Shown piece by piece: positions 25,824 to 35,171 of a stretch of DNA of 64,000 nucleotides (the first letter of the stretch is position 1; each line of letters opens with the position of its first letter). The position numbers and the translations under genes were made by a program. The notes under the pieces are model-generated. The model did not search any database, was not told the DNA's origin, and worked only from the letters and a program-made list of their open reading frames with translations. This stretch comes from Acidobacteriota bacterium (lineage in GTDB: Bacteria; Acidobacteriota; Terriglobia; Acidiferrales; UBA7541): positions 44,953 through 108,952 of the forward strand of contig QHYI01000108.1 of NCBI GenBank assembly GCA_003223245.1, given 5' to 3'.

Positions 25824-28800
25824 CTACCAGGTAATCTTCAACGCGAACTGAATCTCACGATTCGGCACCTGCGTGGCATCGATCTGCCCGAATCCCGGCA
25901 CGGGGTTACCCGAGGCGTCGAGAGCCTCCAGGTTATCGACCGGCGGCGCGAAGTTGGTGTGGTTGAAAACGTTGAAGAACTCCGCCCGGAACTGAATGGC
26001 GAAGGTTTCCGAAATTTTTGGAATCTTGTTGTTCTTGACCATGGCGAAATCGAAATTGACCAAGCCAGGGCCGATGATGGTGTTGCGGCCGAGATTGCCG
26101 AGGAGGTTGATACATGTGGGGGCAGCAAAACGCTGGTCGCAATTCGCGGAATAGAAGGAAGCGCTGGGAGCTTGCGCGTTGATGAGGCACGCAGGATTGA
26201 TGTATTGCAGGCTGCCGTGGCGCCCGGAAGATGGAAAAGTGAGTGGGCATCCTGAAACGCGATCGGGAATGGCGATGGGCTCGGAGTTGAGCTGCCCCAC
26301 GAGGTCGCCTTCCACGCCGTCGAGCGGCCAGAGAGGGACGCCGGAACTGGCTTCAACGATGCCGCCCAATTGCCAACCTTGAGCAAACCACCCCAGGGGT
26401 CCGGAGAAGGCATAAGGTGTGGGGATATTCCACAGGGCGTTCAGGGTCAAGTTGCGGGATACGTTGAAGTCCGAAAGCCCGCGCACAAGCCGCAGATCCC
26501 ACCAGGGAATCGTGGGGCTCAAGTCCGCAGAGAAATTGTCACCTGCGAAACTGCCGGAGGAGGTGTCTATGGTCCTGCCCCAAGTAAAAGAACTGAGCAC
26601 TTCGAAGCCGTGGCTCATGCGCTTCTCCACTTGCACCTGGAGGGCGTTGTAATAGGACATGCTCTGCCAAAGGGTCGTCTGAATGGCCGCAACGTTTCCG
26701 TTGATCAACTGGCCAGGCACGATGGCGGTCGGATTGGTGATATTACCGCAAAGGCCCGCTGGGGCCGGGGATACGGCGGTCGGAGCTGAACAAACTACCG
26801 GGCTTGGTCCCGAAGTGGCGGGAATGACCGGGAACAACCAACCCGCCGAACTTTTTGCGGGGAAGACCGTATTGATGTCGTCAATTTGGAAGGGATTGTG
26901 TATTCCGCGGGAACCTGCATAAGCGACAGTCAATGCCAGAGAACCGGTCAACTGCCGCTGCACGCTGAGGTTGTACTGGTAAATGTAATTGCGCTTGATG
27001 TTGGTGTCCACGTAGTTCCAGGTCTGGGCGGAGGCAACAAAAGACGAAGGAAAAGGTATTTGCGGAAAAGAACCCTGCGCCGGGTTCACCACCGTGATGG
27101 TGTTGTGAAAAGGGGAAGTCTGGGCATTGTTGATAACCAATTCATAAGGAAGCGGCAAAGCATCAAAAATGCCGAAGCCACCGCGAACGGAAGTCTTGCC
27201 GCTGTGGAAAGGATCCCAGGCAAAACCAATCCGCGGCTCGAAATTCTTGTTTGTGGGATTGTGGGAAAAGGAGAAGTTGTTCAGACCGGGACAATTGCCG
27301 GGGGAAACACAGGCGCTGGGATCGCTGGTGATGGTCGGCAAATTAGCCACCAAGCCGTTCGCCTCTTTGGGAATGGTTTCCATTTCATAGCGCAAGCCGA
27401 GGTTTAGCGTAAGGCCGGGGCGCATTTTCCAGTCGTCCTGAACGTAGCCGGCAAAAACGTTGGTGTGATTGCGATGGGTCTTGATGGAGGGGACGTCCGG
27501 GGGGCTGCCCGCGATATGGACGATGTTCTTCAAAAAGCTGGGAATATCGCTGAAGGTAGCACTGCCGTCTTCAACAAAGGGCGCGTACAAGTCCAAATGA
27601 TAGACGACCACTGCCCCGCCGAATTTCAGGTTGTGTTTGCCAAAGGTGCGGACGGCGTCGTCGTAAAACTGAGACGCCTGCAGCAAGTAATTCTGGACCG
27701 ACTGGCCGCGCAGGCCGCCACGGAAGGTGGTCAAGCCAGAGACGGTGACCCGCGGCGCGTACAGGTTCGAGTTCGGGATCATTTCGAAGGAATGATCCGC
27801 GGCCGCCGGGTTGATGGCGCTTGGAGTCAGCTGGCCATTGGCGTAGCTGCGATTGTAGCCGCCACGGACGGTGTTGACCAAACCGGCGCCGAACAAGTGA
27901 GTTTCTTCCACGGAGAAACCTTGGCGGCCCAGAGCAAATTGATCCAGCACCTGATTTAGACCATCGGGTTGAGTAAAAGTGGAGTGGTCGAAATAATAGC
28001 CGCCGTTCAAGCTGTCCTTGGCGGAGATCTTCACGTCCATGCGAGCGGTATAGTAATTTTCCGGGACCACTTGCGCGCCAGAAAAGGCGTATTTGCCGGT
28101 GTTGCAGATGACGGTCGCTTGGTTGCAAGCGGCGCCGTTCGCTGGGCTGATTAGGCCGTCGTTCGCGGCCGGATAAAAAACGAGAAATTTTGCGATCTGC
28201 GGGTCCACCGCGATCGGTGACTGGGGTGCACCGGTATTTGGATCACCAAGAATGCCGCTGCGCGCTTCCGGCGAAGGGACAAATGCAATGTGCGGGATGC
28301 CCTTGCTCTGGCGGAGCCCTTCATAATCGCCAAAGATGAAAAGCTTGTCCTTCCAAATCGCGCCCCCCGCGGAACCACCGAACTGGTTGCGGCGGAACGC
28401 TGCTTTCCGAAGACCGCTGGCATTCTCAAAGAAATTGGCGGCGTCGAGCGCGCTGTTTCGAATAAACTCGTAAGCACTGCCGTGAAACTCGTTTGTGCCG
28501 GAGCGGGTGATGGCATTAATGACGCCGCCGGAAGTGAAACCGTATTCCGCGGTGTAGTTGTTGGTGAGGACGGAGAATTCCTGGATGGCGTCAACGCCAA
28601 GATTCTGCCCCAGCACGCTTCCGGGCCCGGCGTTGGAGTAATCGTTGATGATAATGCCGTTCAGGCGGTAGGTATTTTGTGTGGGACGGTTGCCATCAAT
28701 GGTCATCTGCATGCCCAAGCCGCGCGCATGAGAGCCGACCTGAGTGACGGCTTCCTGGGTTCGCACGGAGGCCACACCAGGCTGAAGCGTGGCAAGAGAG

Positions 28801-29261
28801 GCCCAATCCCTGCCGTTCAACGGCAAGTCGCGGACTTCGGAGCCTTCGACAACGCCGCTGATGGTGGCGGTTGCCAGCTGAATAGTCGGCGCTTGTTCGG
28901 TGACTTGCACGGTTTGCTGCGATTGCCCGACGGCCATCCTAACGTCCAGGGCGCGCTCCGCACCCACGGTAAGAGTGATGTTGAGAACTTTTGTGGTGAA
29001 GCCGGGAGCGGTAACCGCGACCTGATAGTCTCCGGGAATGAGATTGGTCACGGTGTACAAACCGTCGGAATTGCTTTTTGTGGAGGTCACGACCGCGGTG
29101 GCCACGTTCTTGGCGGAAACCTGAGCATTGGAGATGACCCCGCCCGAGGCGTCCGTGATGGTGCCGGTGATGGTTGCGCCAGCGACCTGCGCGTAAACTC
29201 GTGGCGTGAAAATGAGGCCGAATGCGAGGATGCCGAGAACCAGACGAATGGAATATTTCAT
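25824..29261 (-). CDS. TonB-dependent receptor, Oar-like, with carboxypeptidase-regulatory domain
   Basis: The 1145-residue protein begins with a signal peptide (LVLGILAFGLIFTPRVYA). A carboxypeptidase regulatory-like beta-sandwich follows (about 30-115: GTITDASGGVISNAQVSAKN, then LIPGDYQVAVTAPGF), then a plug region (LPLNGRDWASLATLQPGV) and a long beta-barrel ending in IQFALKITW, whose C-terminal aromatic fits an outer membrane barrel. This architecture is abundant in Acidobacteriota and is thought to import large substrates. GGGGGAG precedes the ATG at 29261. No TonB or ExbB/D gene is nearby. The substrate is unknown. Confidence 0.93.
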   Translation of the reverse strand: MKYSIRLVLGILAFGLIFTPRVYAQVAGATITGTITDASGGVISNAQVSAKNVATAVVTSTKSNSDGLYTVTNLIPGDYQVAVTAPGFTTKVLNITLTVGAERALDVRMAVGQSQQTVQVTEQAPTIQLATATISGVVEGSEVRDLPLNGRDWASLATLQPGVASVRTQEAVTQVGSHARGLGMQMTIDGNRPTQNTYRLNGIIINDYSNAGPGSVLGQNLGVDAIQEFSVLTNNYTAEYGFTSGGVINAITRSGTNEFHGSAYEFIRNSALDAANFFENASGLRKAAFRRNQFGGSAGGAIWKDKLFIFGDYEGLRQSKGIPHIAFVPSPEARSGILGDPNTGAPQSPIAVDPQIAKFLVFYPAANDGLISPANGAACNQATVICNTGKYAFSGAQVVPENYYTARMDVKISAKDSLNGGYYFDHSTFTQPDGLNQVLDQFALGRQGFSVEETHLFGAGLVNTVRGGYNRSYANGQLTPSAINPAAADHSFEMIPNSNLYAPRVTVSGLTTFRGGLRGQSVQNYLLQASQFYDDAVRTFGKHNLKFGGAVVVYHLDLYAPFVEDGSATFSDIPSFLKNIVHIAGSPPDVPSIKTHRNHTNVFAGYVQDDWKMRPGLTLNLGLRYEMETIPKEANGLVANLPTITSDPSACVSPGNCPGLNNFSFSHNPTNKNFEPRIGFAWDPFHSGKTSVRGGFGIFDALPLPYELVINNAQTSPFHNTITVVNPAQGSFPQIPFPSSFVASAQTWNYVDTNIKRNYIYQYNLSVQRQLTGSLALTVAYAGSRGIHNPFQIDDINTVFPAKSSAGWLFPVIPATSGPSPVVCSAPTAVSPAPAGLCGNITNPTAIVPGQLINGNVAAIQTTLWQSMSYYNALQVQVEKRMSHGFEVLSSFTWGRTIDTSSGSFAGDNFSADLSPTIPWWDLRLVRGLSDFNVSRNLTLNALWNIPTPYAFSGPLGWFAQGWQLGGIVEASSGVPLWPLDGVEGDLVGQLNSEPIAIPDRVSGCPLTFPSSGRHGSLQYINPACLINAQAPSASFYSANCDQRFAAPTCINLLGNLGRNTIIGPGLVNFDFAMVKNNKIPKISETFAIQFRAEFFNVFNHTNFAPPVDNLEALDASGNPVPGFGQIDATQVPNREIQFALKITW

Positions 29262-29570
29262 GTGCTCCCCCCATTGATCTTCCAAGCGAAGAGTTGAGGC
29301 TTGTACTGGCTCTGGAATGCACGCCCTATCGGCGAAGACTTTCGAGATGAGCCGAAGAACCAGAATCAGTGAACCAATTGAGCGCCAATATCCTCACATT
29401 GATCGCTTGAGTCAAGAGAAAAAGAGGAGCGATCTCGCCACACATGGCCAAAGCGCAGGGAGAAGCCGCAAGCCGAGCACACCGCAATCGTGGCGGCGCT
29501 GCGCGAGCGCGATTAACCCCTAGGGCTTAACCTGCGGGCCTGTCGGTTCGGCGAATCGTTGCGCGCTTGG
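29262..29570. other. Intergenic region upstream of the TonB receptor, no gene seen
   Basis: It separates the receptor start from the end of the TPR gene and should hold the receptor promoter. A small plus-strand reading frame here shows no family features. No terminator hairpin with a T tract was found. Confidence 0.4.
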
Positions 29571-30053
29571 TTAATTGACCATGCGGCGGAGGGAAGCAAG
29601 AGCCTGACGCGCGAGTGAATAGCGCGGTTCGATTTGGAGCGCTTCCTGGAAACAGCGCATGGCATGGCTGTACATCTCTTTTCCCAAATAGGCGCGCCCG
29701 AGGTTGTAATGGGGAAAGTGCCGGGGTTCGTAGCGGCGCGCTTCGGTGGCGCGCTCGAGCCAGGGGATGGCTTCGTCGTAGCGCTCTTGTTCGATCAAGT
29801 ACGCGCCAATGTCGTTGTAAGGATTGCCGAAATCGGGATCGATCTCGATGGCGCGCTTGCACTCCGCGATGGCTTCGTCGATGCGGCCCTGGAAATGATA
29901 ACTCCAGCCAAGAAACGTATGGGCCTCGGCCGTGGGGTGCAATTCAAGCGAAGATTGATAGAGCTCGATGGCGCGATCGTAATCGCCTTCCATCTGCGCC
30001 TGATAGGCGTCCTGCAGGATTTCCCACGCGCGGGTGAGGGTCTCCATGCTCAT
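29571..30053 (-). CDS. TPR-repeat protein
   Basis: The 160-residue protein consists almost wholly of tetratricopeptide repeats, three to four of ~34 residues, with the usual A/G-Y-A-P spacing (GDYDRAIELYQSSLELHP, FQGRIDEAIAECKRAIEIDP, QERYDEAIPWLERATE, KEMYSHAMRCFQEALQIEP). Such proteins are protein-protein scaffolds. There is no signal peptide, so it is probably cytoplasmic. Its partner cannot be inferred: the neighbours are a TonB receptor and a cytochrome c gene. Confidence 0.88.
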   Translation of the reverse strand: MSMETLTRAWEILQDAYQAQMEGDYDRAIELYQSSLELHPTAEAHTFLGWSYHFQGRIDEAIAECKRAIEIDPDFGNPYNDIGAYLIEQERYDEAIPWLERATEARRYEPRHFPHYNLGRAYLGKEMYSHAMRCFQEALQIEPRYSLARQALASLRRMVN

Positions 30054-30282
30054 GAGGGATTGTTAGCACAACGTTTCGCAGGGGTCAAAAGTACGAAAGT
30101 GAGGGAGGAGTGCAAGAAAGCAACCTGTACTTTGTGACGGGGCGTTTGTTCGGTGGTTCATCCCGGGGCCTGTGCGTGAGTGGAAATTCTCGAAGCAAAT
30201 AGGGAAAATGGATGCGTTTGGGACCAGAACGAAACCGGCCTTTGCCGGCAGCCCCATTTGCGGAGATGAAGGAGAGAAAATC

Positions 30283-30657
30283 GTGAAGCGGAGTTTAGCG
30301 ATACTTGGAACCACCATTCTGGCTATTGCGACGGCCGTGGCGGCGCAAGATCCGCCGGCAAAATCGGGCACCAAGAAAACAGGGGGCCACGCCGTTGCGG
30401 GGTCCGCGGCACGAGGGAAGCTAATATTCGAGCAAAAATGTGCGATCTGCCACTTCGCGGACAAAGCAGAGAAAAAAATCGGCCCCGGGTTGAAAGGTAT
30501 TTCCAAGCGCCGAACCTTCACGGTGAACGGAAACAAGGTCACGACGGAATCGCTGACAAAGTGGATTGAAACTGGCGACTCGCAGATGCCGGGAATGAAA
30601 GATTTGCTGGATGCGGCGCAAATCCGGGATGTGGTCGCTTACGTCAAGACGCTTTGA
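30283..30657 (+). CDS. Small exported cytochrome c
   Basis: The start is the GTG at 30283, with GGAGAG seven bases before it and a signal peptide directly after; longer in-frame extensions lack these. The 124-residue protein has haem motif CAICH (C53-H57), GPGLKG as in class I cytochromes, and Met102 in SQMPGM as axial ligand. It is a periplasmic electron carrier of mitochondrial/caa3-donor type. No oxidase genes are adjacent. Confidence 0.9.
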   Translation: MKRSLAILGTTILAIATAVAAQDPPAKSGTKKTGGHAVAGSAARGKLIFEQKCAICHFADKAEKKIGPGLKGISKRRTFTVNGNKVTTESLTKWIETGDSQMPGMKDLLDAAQIRDVVAYVKTL

Positions 30658-30752
30658 GTGCTCCGTTTTCTGTGACCATGTTTGCAGGAACCGAGATTTG
30701 CGGTCTGAGGTGTGGTCCGTTTTGTCTGAGATTGTCCAAGCCCAAACAGAAA

Positions 30753-30790
30753 GGCCCCCCTTAGCCTGATGGCTCAGGCCACGGGGAGCC
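30753..30790 (-). terminator. Intrinsic terminator of the HU gene
   Basis: An inner 6-bp stem (GCCTGA 30764-30769 with TCAGGC 30774-30779, four-base loop) is extended by an outer stem GGCCCCCC/GGGGAGCC. On the minus strand it is followed by TTTCTGTTT. It lies about 20 bp after the HU stop and may also end the convergent cytochrome c transcript. Confidence 0.75.
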
Positions 30791-30810
30791 AATTCTAGAG
30801 AAGACTACAA

Positions 30811-31101
30811 TTACTTCAGGACAGCGTCCTTCAACGCTTTCGACGGACGCAGGCGAACTACGGTCTTCGCCTTGATCTTGATCTGCTCGCCCGTTTGCGG
30901 ATTGCGGCCGATGCGCGCCTTGCGGTGCGCCTTGACCACGCGGCCGAGGCCCGGAATCACGAATTTGCCCGCAGCACCCTTAGCCTCTCGGACGGCGAGC
31001 TTAAAGAGCTCGTCAAAGAACAAGGTGGCGGTTTTCTTTGGAGTTCCGACTTTTTCGGCGATGTGCCCAACGATTTTCGTCTTGCTCATTGGCTTGGACA
31101 T
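30811..31101 (-). CDS. HU/IHF-family DNA-binding protein
   Basis: The ~96-residue protein has the HU fold: KTKIVGHIAEKVGTPKKTA, FFDELFKLAVREA, then the DNA-binding arm GLGRVVKAHRKARIGRNPQT ending GEQIKIKAKTVVRLRPSKAL. It bends and packages DNA as a dimer in the nucleoid. The start is uncertain among ATGs at 31122, 31101 and 31089. An AGGAGG at 31112-31117 is 12 bases before the ATG at 31101. It is monocistronic between two hairpin terminators. Confidence 0.93.
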   Translation of the reverse strand: MSKPMSKTKIVGHIAEKVGTPKKTATLFFDELFKLAVREAKGAAGKFVIPGLGRVVKAHRKARIGRNPQTGEQIKIKAKTVVRLRPSKALKDAVLK

Positions 31102-31266
31102 CAGTCTGCTTATCCTCCTCATTTTACTTTCCACCCCGATGTTATCAGGGCAGGCTCCGATGCAATCGAAGCAGGCTCCGAGCGGCAACCCCTCATTTTT
31201 TCAGTGAAAAACTCGGGCCGCGAAGGACTATAGCCAAGGAAAACCGGGAACGCAAGGAAAAATCGC

Positions 31267-31301
31267 AAAAAAAGCCCATAAAAATGCGGTTTTTTTATGG
31301 G
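31267..31301 (-). terminator. Intrinsic terminator of the M20 dipeptidase gene
   Basis: A perfect 10-bp stem (CCCATAAAAA 31275-31284 with TTTTTATGGG 31292-31301) has a 7-base loop. On the minus strand it is followed by C and seven T (31267-31273). It sits between the dipeptidase stop and the HU start and so insulates HU. Confidence 0.8.
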
Positions 31302-31339
31302 AGGTGTGGAAAACCCCGCTAAAAATGCGGTTAGAACGC

Positions 31340-31361
31340 ATTCCCGGGCACTCCCGGGAAT
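31340..31361. repeat. Perfect hairpin in the dipeptidase 3' untranslated region
   Basis: ATTCCCGGG and CCCGGGAAT form a 9-bp stem with a four-base loop (CACT). There is no T tract on either strand, so it is more likely an RNA-stabilising hairpin or protein site than a terminator. Confidence 0.5.
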
Positions 31362-31429
31362 CTCGGAGGCAGTTTTTAGCTAAATTCTTCAGTTAATGCC
31401 CAGAAATGGAACAGGTAGCGCCGGCAGCC

Positions 31430-32794
31430 CTATCGCTTGGCAAGGTCGGCGTAAAAATGGGCCACGGCTTTGATGCCGCCGAAATAGTTTTCAAGAGCGA
31501 TGTGCTCATCGGGGGCGTGGGCGTTCTCGTCGGGCAGACCAAAACCGATCAAAACGCAGGGCACTTTGAAGGTATCGTACATTTGCGTGACGAAAGGAAT
31601 CGAGCCGCCTTCGCGGATGAATACTGCCTTCTTTCCGAAACCTTTCTCGAGAGCCGCTTGGGCTTTCTGAAAAATTGGATGGTGATACGGAGCCGCCCAG
31701 GGTTTTCCCATGCTCAGGACTTCGAATTTGCAGTGAACCGTTTTTGGCAGCAGCTTGCGAACATGCTTCTCCACGAGTTGCGCGATTTTCTTTGGCTCCT
31801 GGTTGGGAACAAGTCGGGTGGAAAACTTCGCGAATGCTTTTGAGGGAATGACCGTTTTCGCGCCCTCTCCCTGATAACCGCCCCAGACCCCGTTCAATTC
31901 GAGCGTCGGCCGTGTCCAAAGCCGTTCGATGGTCGTGAAGCCTTTTTCGCCGCAGTAGCCCGGAGCGCCGACGGCTTTTTCGAAGTCTTTCTTTTTCCAA
32001 GGCAGCGAGTTTAGAGCTTTGCGCTCCGCTTTCGGAAGGGTGGCCACCTGGTCATAGAAGCCGGGCACCGTGACGCGAAAGTTTTTGTCATGCAGCTTGG
32101 CGAAAAGCTCTGCGAGAATCGTCAGCGGATTGGGGACTGCGCCGCCGTATACGCCGGAATGCAAATCGCGTTCGGGACCAGTCAATTCAATCTGGTAGTA
32201 GTTCAAGCCGCGAAGCGCATAGGTAATCGAGGGCACGCCTTTTCCGAGCATCGAAGTATCGGAAACTACGAGCGCGTCAGCCTTCAATTTTTCTTTGTTC
32301 TTTTGCACATAATCCCAAAGGCTGACGCTGCCTACTTCCTCTTCGCCCTCGATCAAGACTTTTACGTTGATGGGAAGTTTATGGTTGACCTTCTGCAACG
32401 CTTCGAAAGCTTTCAGGTGAATGTGCACTTGACCTTTGTCGTCGGCGGTTCCGCGGCCAAACAGGTTGCCATTGCGAACGGTGGGTTCGAATGCGGAGGA
32501 AGTCCACAAATCGAGTGGTTCGGGAGGCTGCACGTCGTAGTGCCCGTAGAAAAGGATGGTGGGCTGCCCTGCAGCCTCCAAAGACTCGGCATAAACGAGA
32601 GGGTGCAGGTTGGTGGGAACGATCTCAACCGTTTTAAATCCCGCCGCGCGCAAGTGGTCTGCTACCCAACGGGCTGCACGCTCGATGTCCGGCTTGTGCT
32701 CGCTCTTGGCGCTGATGCTCGGAATGCGCAGGAATTCGCAAAGTTCTGCAAGATGCTGGTCGCGTAAACGGTCAATGCATTCAACGAGATTCAT
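31430..32794 (-). CDS. M20-family dipeptidase
   Basis: The 454-residue cytoplasmic peptidase has M20 metal-site motifs: YGHYDVQP with H85 and D87, GRGTADDKG with the bridging Asp, and EGEEEVGS with the catalytic and metal Glu (about 149-156). A dimerisation domain occupies the middle. It hydrolyses dipeptides with two zinc or cobalt ions, fitting the POT transporter upstream. I chose the ATG at 32794 (MNLVECIDRL) because the extra 20 residues of a longer frame are not conserved-looking. Monocistronic. Confidence 0.93.
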   Translation of the reverse strand: MNLVECIDRLRDQHLAELCEFLRIPSISAKSEHKPDIERAARWVADHLRAAGFKTVEIVPTNLHPLVYAESLEAAGQPTILFYGHYDVQPPEPLDLWTSSAFEPTVRNGNLFGRGTADDKGQVHIHLKAFEALQKVNHKLPINVKVLIEGEEEVGSVSLWDYVQKNKEKLKADALVVSDTSMLGKGVPSITYALRGLNYYQIELTGPERDLHSGVYGGAVPNPLTILAELFAKLHDKNFRVTVPGFYDQVATLPKAERKALNSLPWKKKDFEKAVGAPGYCGEKGFTTIERLWTRPTLELNGVWGGYQGEGAKTVIPSKAFAKFSTRLVPNQEPKKIAQLVEKHVRKLLPKTVHCKFEVLSMGKPWAAPYHHPIFQKAQAALEKGFGKKAVFIREGGSIPFVTQMYDTFKVPCVLIGFGLPDENAHAPDEHIALENYFGGIKAVAHFYADLAKR

Positions 32795-33098
32795 AGGAAG
32801 GCCCCAGGGGGACAGAAGTCCTTTCGAATTGGAATGTAACCCACTGCTACGCAAAATGGGAAACGAACTTTGCAGCAGCGAAGGAATGCTGACCTGGCCC
32901 TGCCGCTCGATGGCTATTCTATGACTGCCCTTGTTGACCTACAAGATGGGGCGGTTCTGGGGTTCTGGGGTGCATGGCTGAAGACTTCACGGGATAAGTG
33001 GCGGTTATGCGGTCGGTTCTTCCTGGCCAACATGTCGGTAACGCGGCAAATGGGTGCGAAGAGGCCTGGAAAACTCGCCTTTCCCGACACAATTGCCG
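32795..33098. other. Divergent intergenic region, no gene seen
   Basis: It lies between the divergent dipeptidase and PilZ genes and should carry both promoters. A minus-strand frame overlapping it has no protein-family features and runs antisense through the PilZ gene. No clear promoter hexamers were identified. Confidence 0.4.
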
Positions 33099-33509
33099 AT
33101 GGAGAACACCTGTACGCCAGGCCAGATTGACGTTGTGGCAGTAGCGGCCGAAGATGGCGCTATGAGCGAAGTGGTTTCCGCAACGCCAAGACGAAGCGCC
33201 CGAGCCTTTCGCAAGGTTCGCATACAAGCCCAGGGACGCACCCACGATCGTAAGAGGTTCAAGGAAACTTGTGAAACTGTCGTGGTAAGCGTCCACGGCG
33301 GCTTGCTGCTGCTCAAGCACGAAGTGGATAACGGCGAGACGCTGGTGCTGACAAATCCGCTAACGCAGGAAGAGCAAGAATGCCGCGTCGTCTATCTCGG
33401 TGAGCCTCTGGAAAAAGGACAACGCGTGGGCATTGAATTCCTGACTCCGGCGCCGCGTTTCTGGGGCATCGAATTCCAGAGCGAGCCCTCCGCTTCCAAC
33501 ATCAATTAA
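33099..33509 (+). CDS. PilZ-domain protein
   Basis: The 136-residue protein has a PilZ-like beta barrel: a charged N-terminal loop (TPRRSARAFRKVRIQAQG), VSVHGGLLLLKHEVDNGETL, VYLGEPLEKGQRVGIEFL and FWGIEFQ. PilZ domains usually bind cyclic di-GMP through RxxxR and DxSxxG. Here the DxSxxG position reads VSVHGG, so binding is not assured. The start is uncertain (ATG 33099 or 33162). Family members of this degenerate type are common in Acidobacteriota. Confidence 0.78.
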   Translation: MENTCTPGQIDVVAVAAEDGAMSEVVSATPRRSARAFRKVRIQAQGRTHDRKRFKETCETVVVSVHGGLLLLKHEVDNGETLVLTNPLTQEEQECRVVYLGEPLEKGQRVGIEFLTPAPRFWGIEFQSEPSASNIN

Positions 33510-33514
33510 GACAA

Positions 33515-33564
33515 AGTCAGCGGGACGAGTCAGCGGGACGAGTCAGCGGGACGAGTCAGCGGGA
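33515..33564. repeat. 13-bp tandem repeat (about 3.8 copies) over the msrQ stop codon
   Basis: The unit AGTCAGCGGGACG is repeated without mismatch at 33515-33527, 33528-33540 and 33541-33553, then partly to about 33564. On the minus strand it encodes the last residues of MsrQ (ADSSR) and its TGA at 33543-33545. As the unit is not a multiple of three but the stop lies within it, copy changes would mostly alter the 3' flank. Confidence 0.9.
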
Positions 33565-34193
33565 ACCTGTTGCGGCGAGAGCTTCGCGGCAGCGGGCAGG
33601 CGCCGCTTAAAAAACCAATCTGCCAGCCTCCACAAAAGCAGAATCGCGACGAGCGCCCCGTAGAACAGCGGCATGCGCACGTCGGACTTGACCTTCCAGT
33701 AGTAATGAATGACCCCGGCAACGGCAGCAAAGTAGATTCCGCGGTGAATCCTTTGCCACCGTTTTCCGCCCAGGCGGCGAATCCAGCCCGCCGTTGAAGT
33801 GATCGCCAAGGGAAGCAAGAGAAGAAAACCTAGAAAGCCCACGGTGATGAACGGGCGCTTCGCAATATCCTTCGAGATAGCCACGAAATCGAAAGATTGA
33901 TCGAGGAGAAGGTACGTCAGAAAGTGCAGGCAGAGGTAGGAAAAGGCAAACAAGCCGAGCATGCGCCGGAAGCGAATCAGGTCCGGAAGATTCACAAGCT
34001 TGCGGAACGGCGTGATGCAGAGCGTGAAGATGAGAAAGCGTAAAGTCCAGCGGCCGGTGGTGAGCTGGATGAATTCGACGGGATTGGCGCCTAGACCGTG
34101 ATGGAAGCCGCGCCAGACGAGCGCGTCCAAAGGAATCAAGCAGATGAGGAAGACGGCGACTTTGGTCCACTTGCTGGTGAGTAGGGCACGCAT
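33543..34193 (-). CDS. msrQ: Protein-methionine-sulfoxide reductase haem-binding subunit
   Basis: The 216-residue membrane protein has five to six hydrophobic segments and the ferric-reductase-like pattern of MsrQ: TGRWTLRFLIFTLCITPFRK, RRMLGLFAFSYLCLHFLTY and RIHRGIYFAAVAGVIHYYW, whose histidines would bind haem. It passes electrons from the membrane to periplasmic MsrP, which repairs oxidised methionines. It starts 15 bp after the msrP stop, so the two form an operon. The last codons lie in a 13-bp tandem repeat. Confidence 0.95.
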   Translation of the reverse strand: MRALLTSKWTKVAVFLICLIPLDALVWRGFHHGLGANPVEFIQLTTGRWTLRFLIFTLCITPFRKLVNLPDLIRFRRMLGLFAFSYLCLHFLTYLLLDQSFDFVAISKDIAKRPFITVGFLGFLLLLPLAITSTAGWIRRLGGKRWQRIHRGIYFAAVAGVIHYYWKVKSDVRMPLFYGALVAILLLWRLADWFFKRRLPAAAKLSPQQVPADSSR

Positions 34194-34208
34194 TGTCAGA
34201 AAATCTGG

Positions 34209-35171
34209 TCAGTAGTATTTTTTCAGATCCATCCCGGTGTACATGCTGGCGACCTGATCGCCGTAGCCATTAAACATCAGCGTGGGGCGCTTGAAAATCT
34301 CCCCCAGGCGGCGCTCTCTTGCTTGGCTCCAGCGCGGATGATCCACGTTGGGATTCACGTTCGAGTAAAACCCGTACTCATTGGGCGCTGCAAGGTTCCA
34401 GGTCGTGGGCGGCATTTTCGACTGAAATTTGATTTTGACCAGCGACTTGATGCTCTTGAAGCCGTACTTCCATGGAATCACCATGCGTACCGGCGCGCCA
34501 TCCTGATTGGGAAGCGATTCCCCGTACATTCCGACGCACAGGAGCGTCAGGGGATTTATGGCCTCGTCCATCCGCAAGCCTTCGACGTAAGGGAAGTCGA
34601 TCCCTGCCCAGCGCCCCTGCGGCATCTGGCGGGAATTGTAATAGCTCTGGAACGCTACGAACTTCGCCTTGGGCGTCGGTTCGACCAGCTTCACGAGGTT
34701 GCTGAAGGAAAAACCAGTCCAGGGCACTACGATGGACCACGCCTCGACGCAGCGATGCCGGTAGATGCGCTCTTCGAGCGGGGCCAACTTCAGGATTTCG
34801 TCCATGGTAAACTTGCTCGGCTTGGCGACGTCTCCTTCGACAGAAACGACCCAATTGGAGGTGTCGAACTTCTGCGCATTTCTCGCTGGATCGGCCTTGT
34901 CGGTGCCGAATTCGTAAAAATTGTTGTAGTGCGTGACGTCTTCGTAGGGGGTTATTTTTTCCGTGGTGCTAAAGGGACTCTTGACGAGGCCGCTGAATTT
35001 TGTCGCCGCCAGCGCCCTCTGTGAGGGCGAGGCCAGTTCAAAAATTCGCCGGCCCGCGGCCACGCCGGCACCAACAATCCCCATGGCTTGCAAAAATTTC
35101 CGGCGGTTCAGATAGACTGCCTTAGGCGTAACATCCGCGTATGTCAAATCCGCGGCCCTACCGATCAACAT
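34209..35171 (-). CDS. msrP: Protein-methionine-sulfoxide reductase catalytic subunit (molybdenum)
   Basis: The 320-residue protein has a twin-arginine signal (NRRKFLQAMG, RR at 23-24) and a sulfite-oxidase-like molybdopterin domain. Cys141 in YRHRCVEAW is the molybdenum ligand; GFKSIKSLVKIKF and PWKYGFKSIK are typical of MsrP. It reduces free and protein methionine sulfoxide in the periplasm with electrons from MsrQ. The ATG at 35171 follows AGGAGGAGCAG, an excellent ribosome site; a longer frame to 35315 is not needed. First gene of the msrPQ operon. Confidence 0.95.
   Translation of the reverse strand: MLIGRAADLTYADVTPKAVYLNRRKFLQAMGIVGAGVAAGRRIFELASPSQRALAATKFSGLVKSPFSTTEKITPYEDVTHYNNFYEFGTDKADPARNAQKFDTSNWVVSVEGDVAKPSKFTMDEILKLAPLEERIYRHRCVEAWSIVVPWTGFSFSNLVKLVEPTPKAKFVAFQSYYNSRQMPQGRWAGIDFPYVEGLRMDEAINPLTLLCVGMYGESLPNQDGAPVRMVIPWKYGFKSIKSLVKIKFQSKMPPTTWNLAAPNEYGFYSNVNPNVDHPRWSQARERRLGEIFKRPTLMFNGYGDQVASMYTGMDLKKYY

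Noticed and set aside
31279..31332. Two direct copies of TAAAAATGCGGTT 41 bp apart upstream of HU, as a possible operator
   Set aside because: The first copy is explained by the hairpin and T-run of a terminator for the dipeptidase gene, so a separate regulatory role is not needed.
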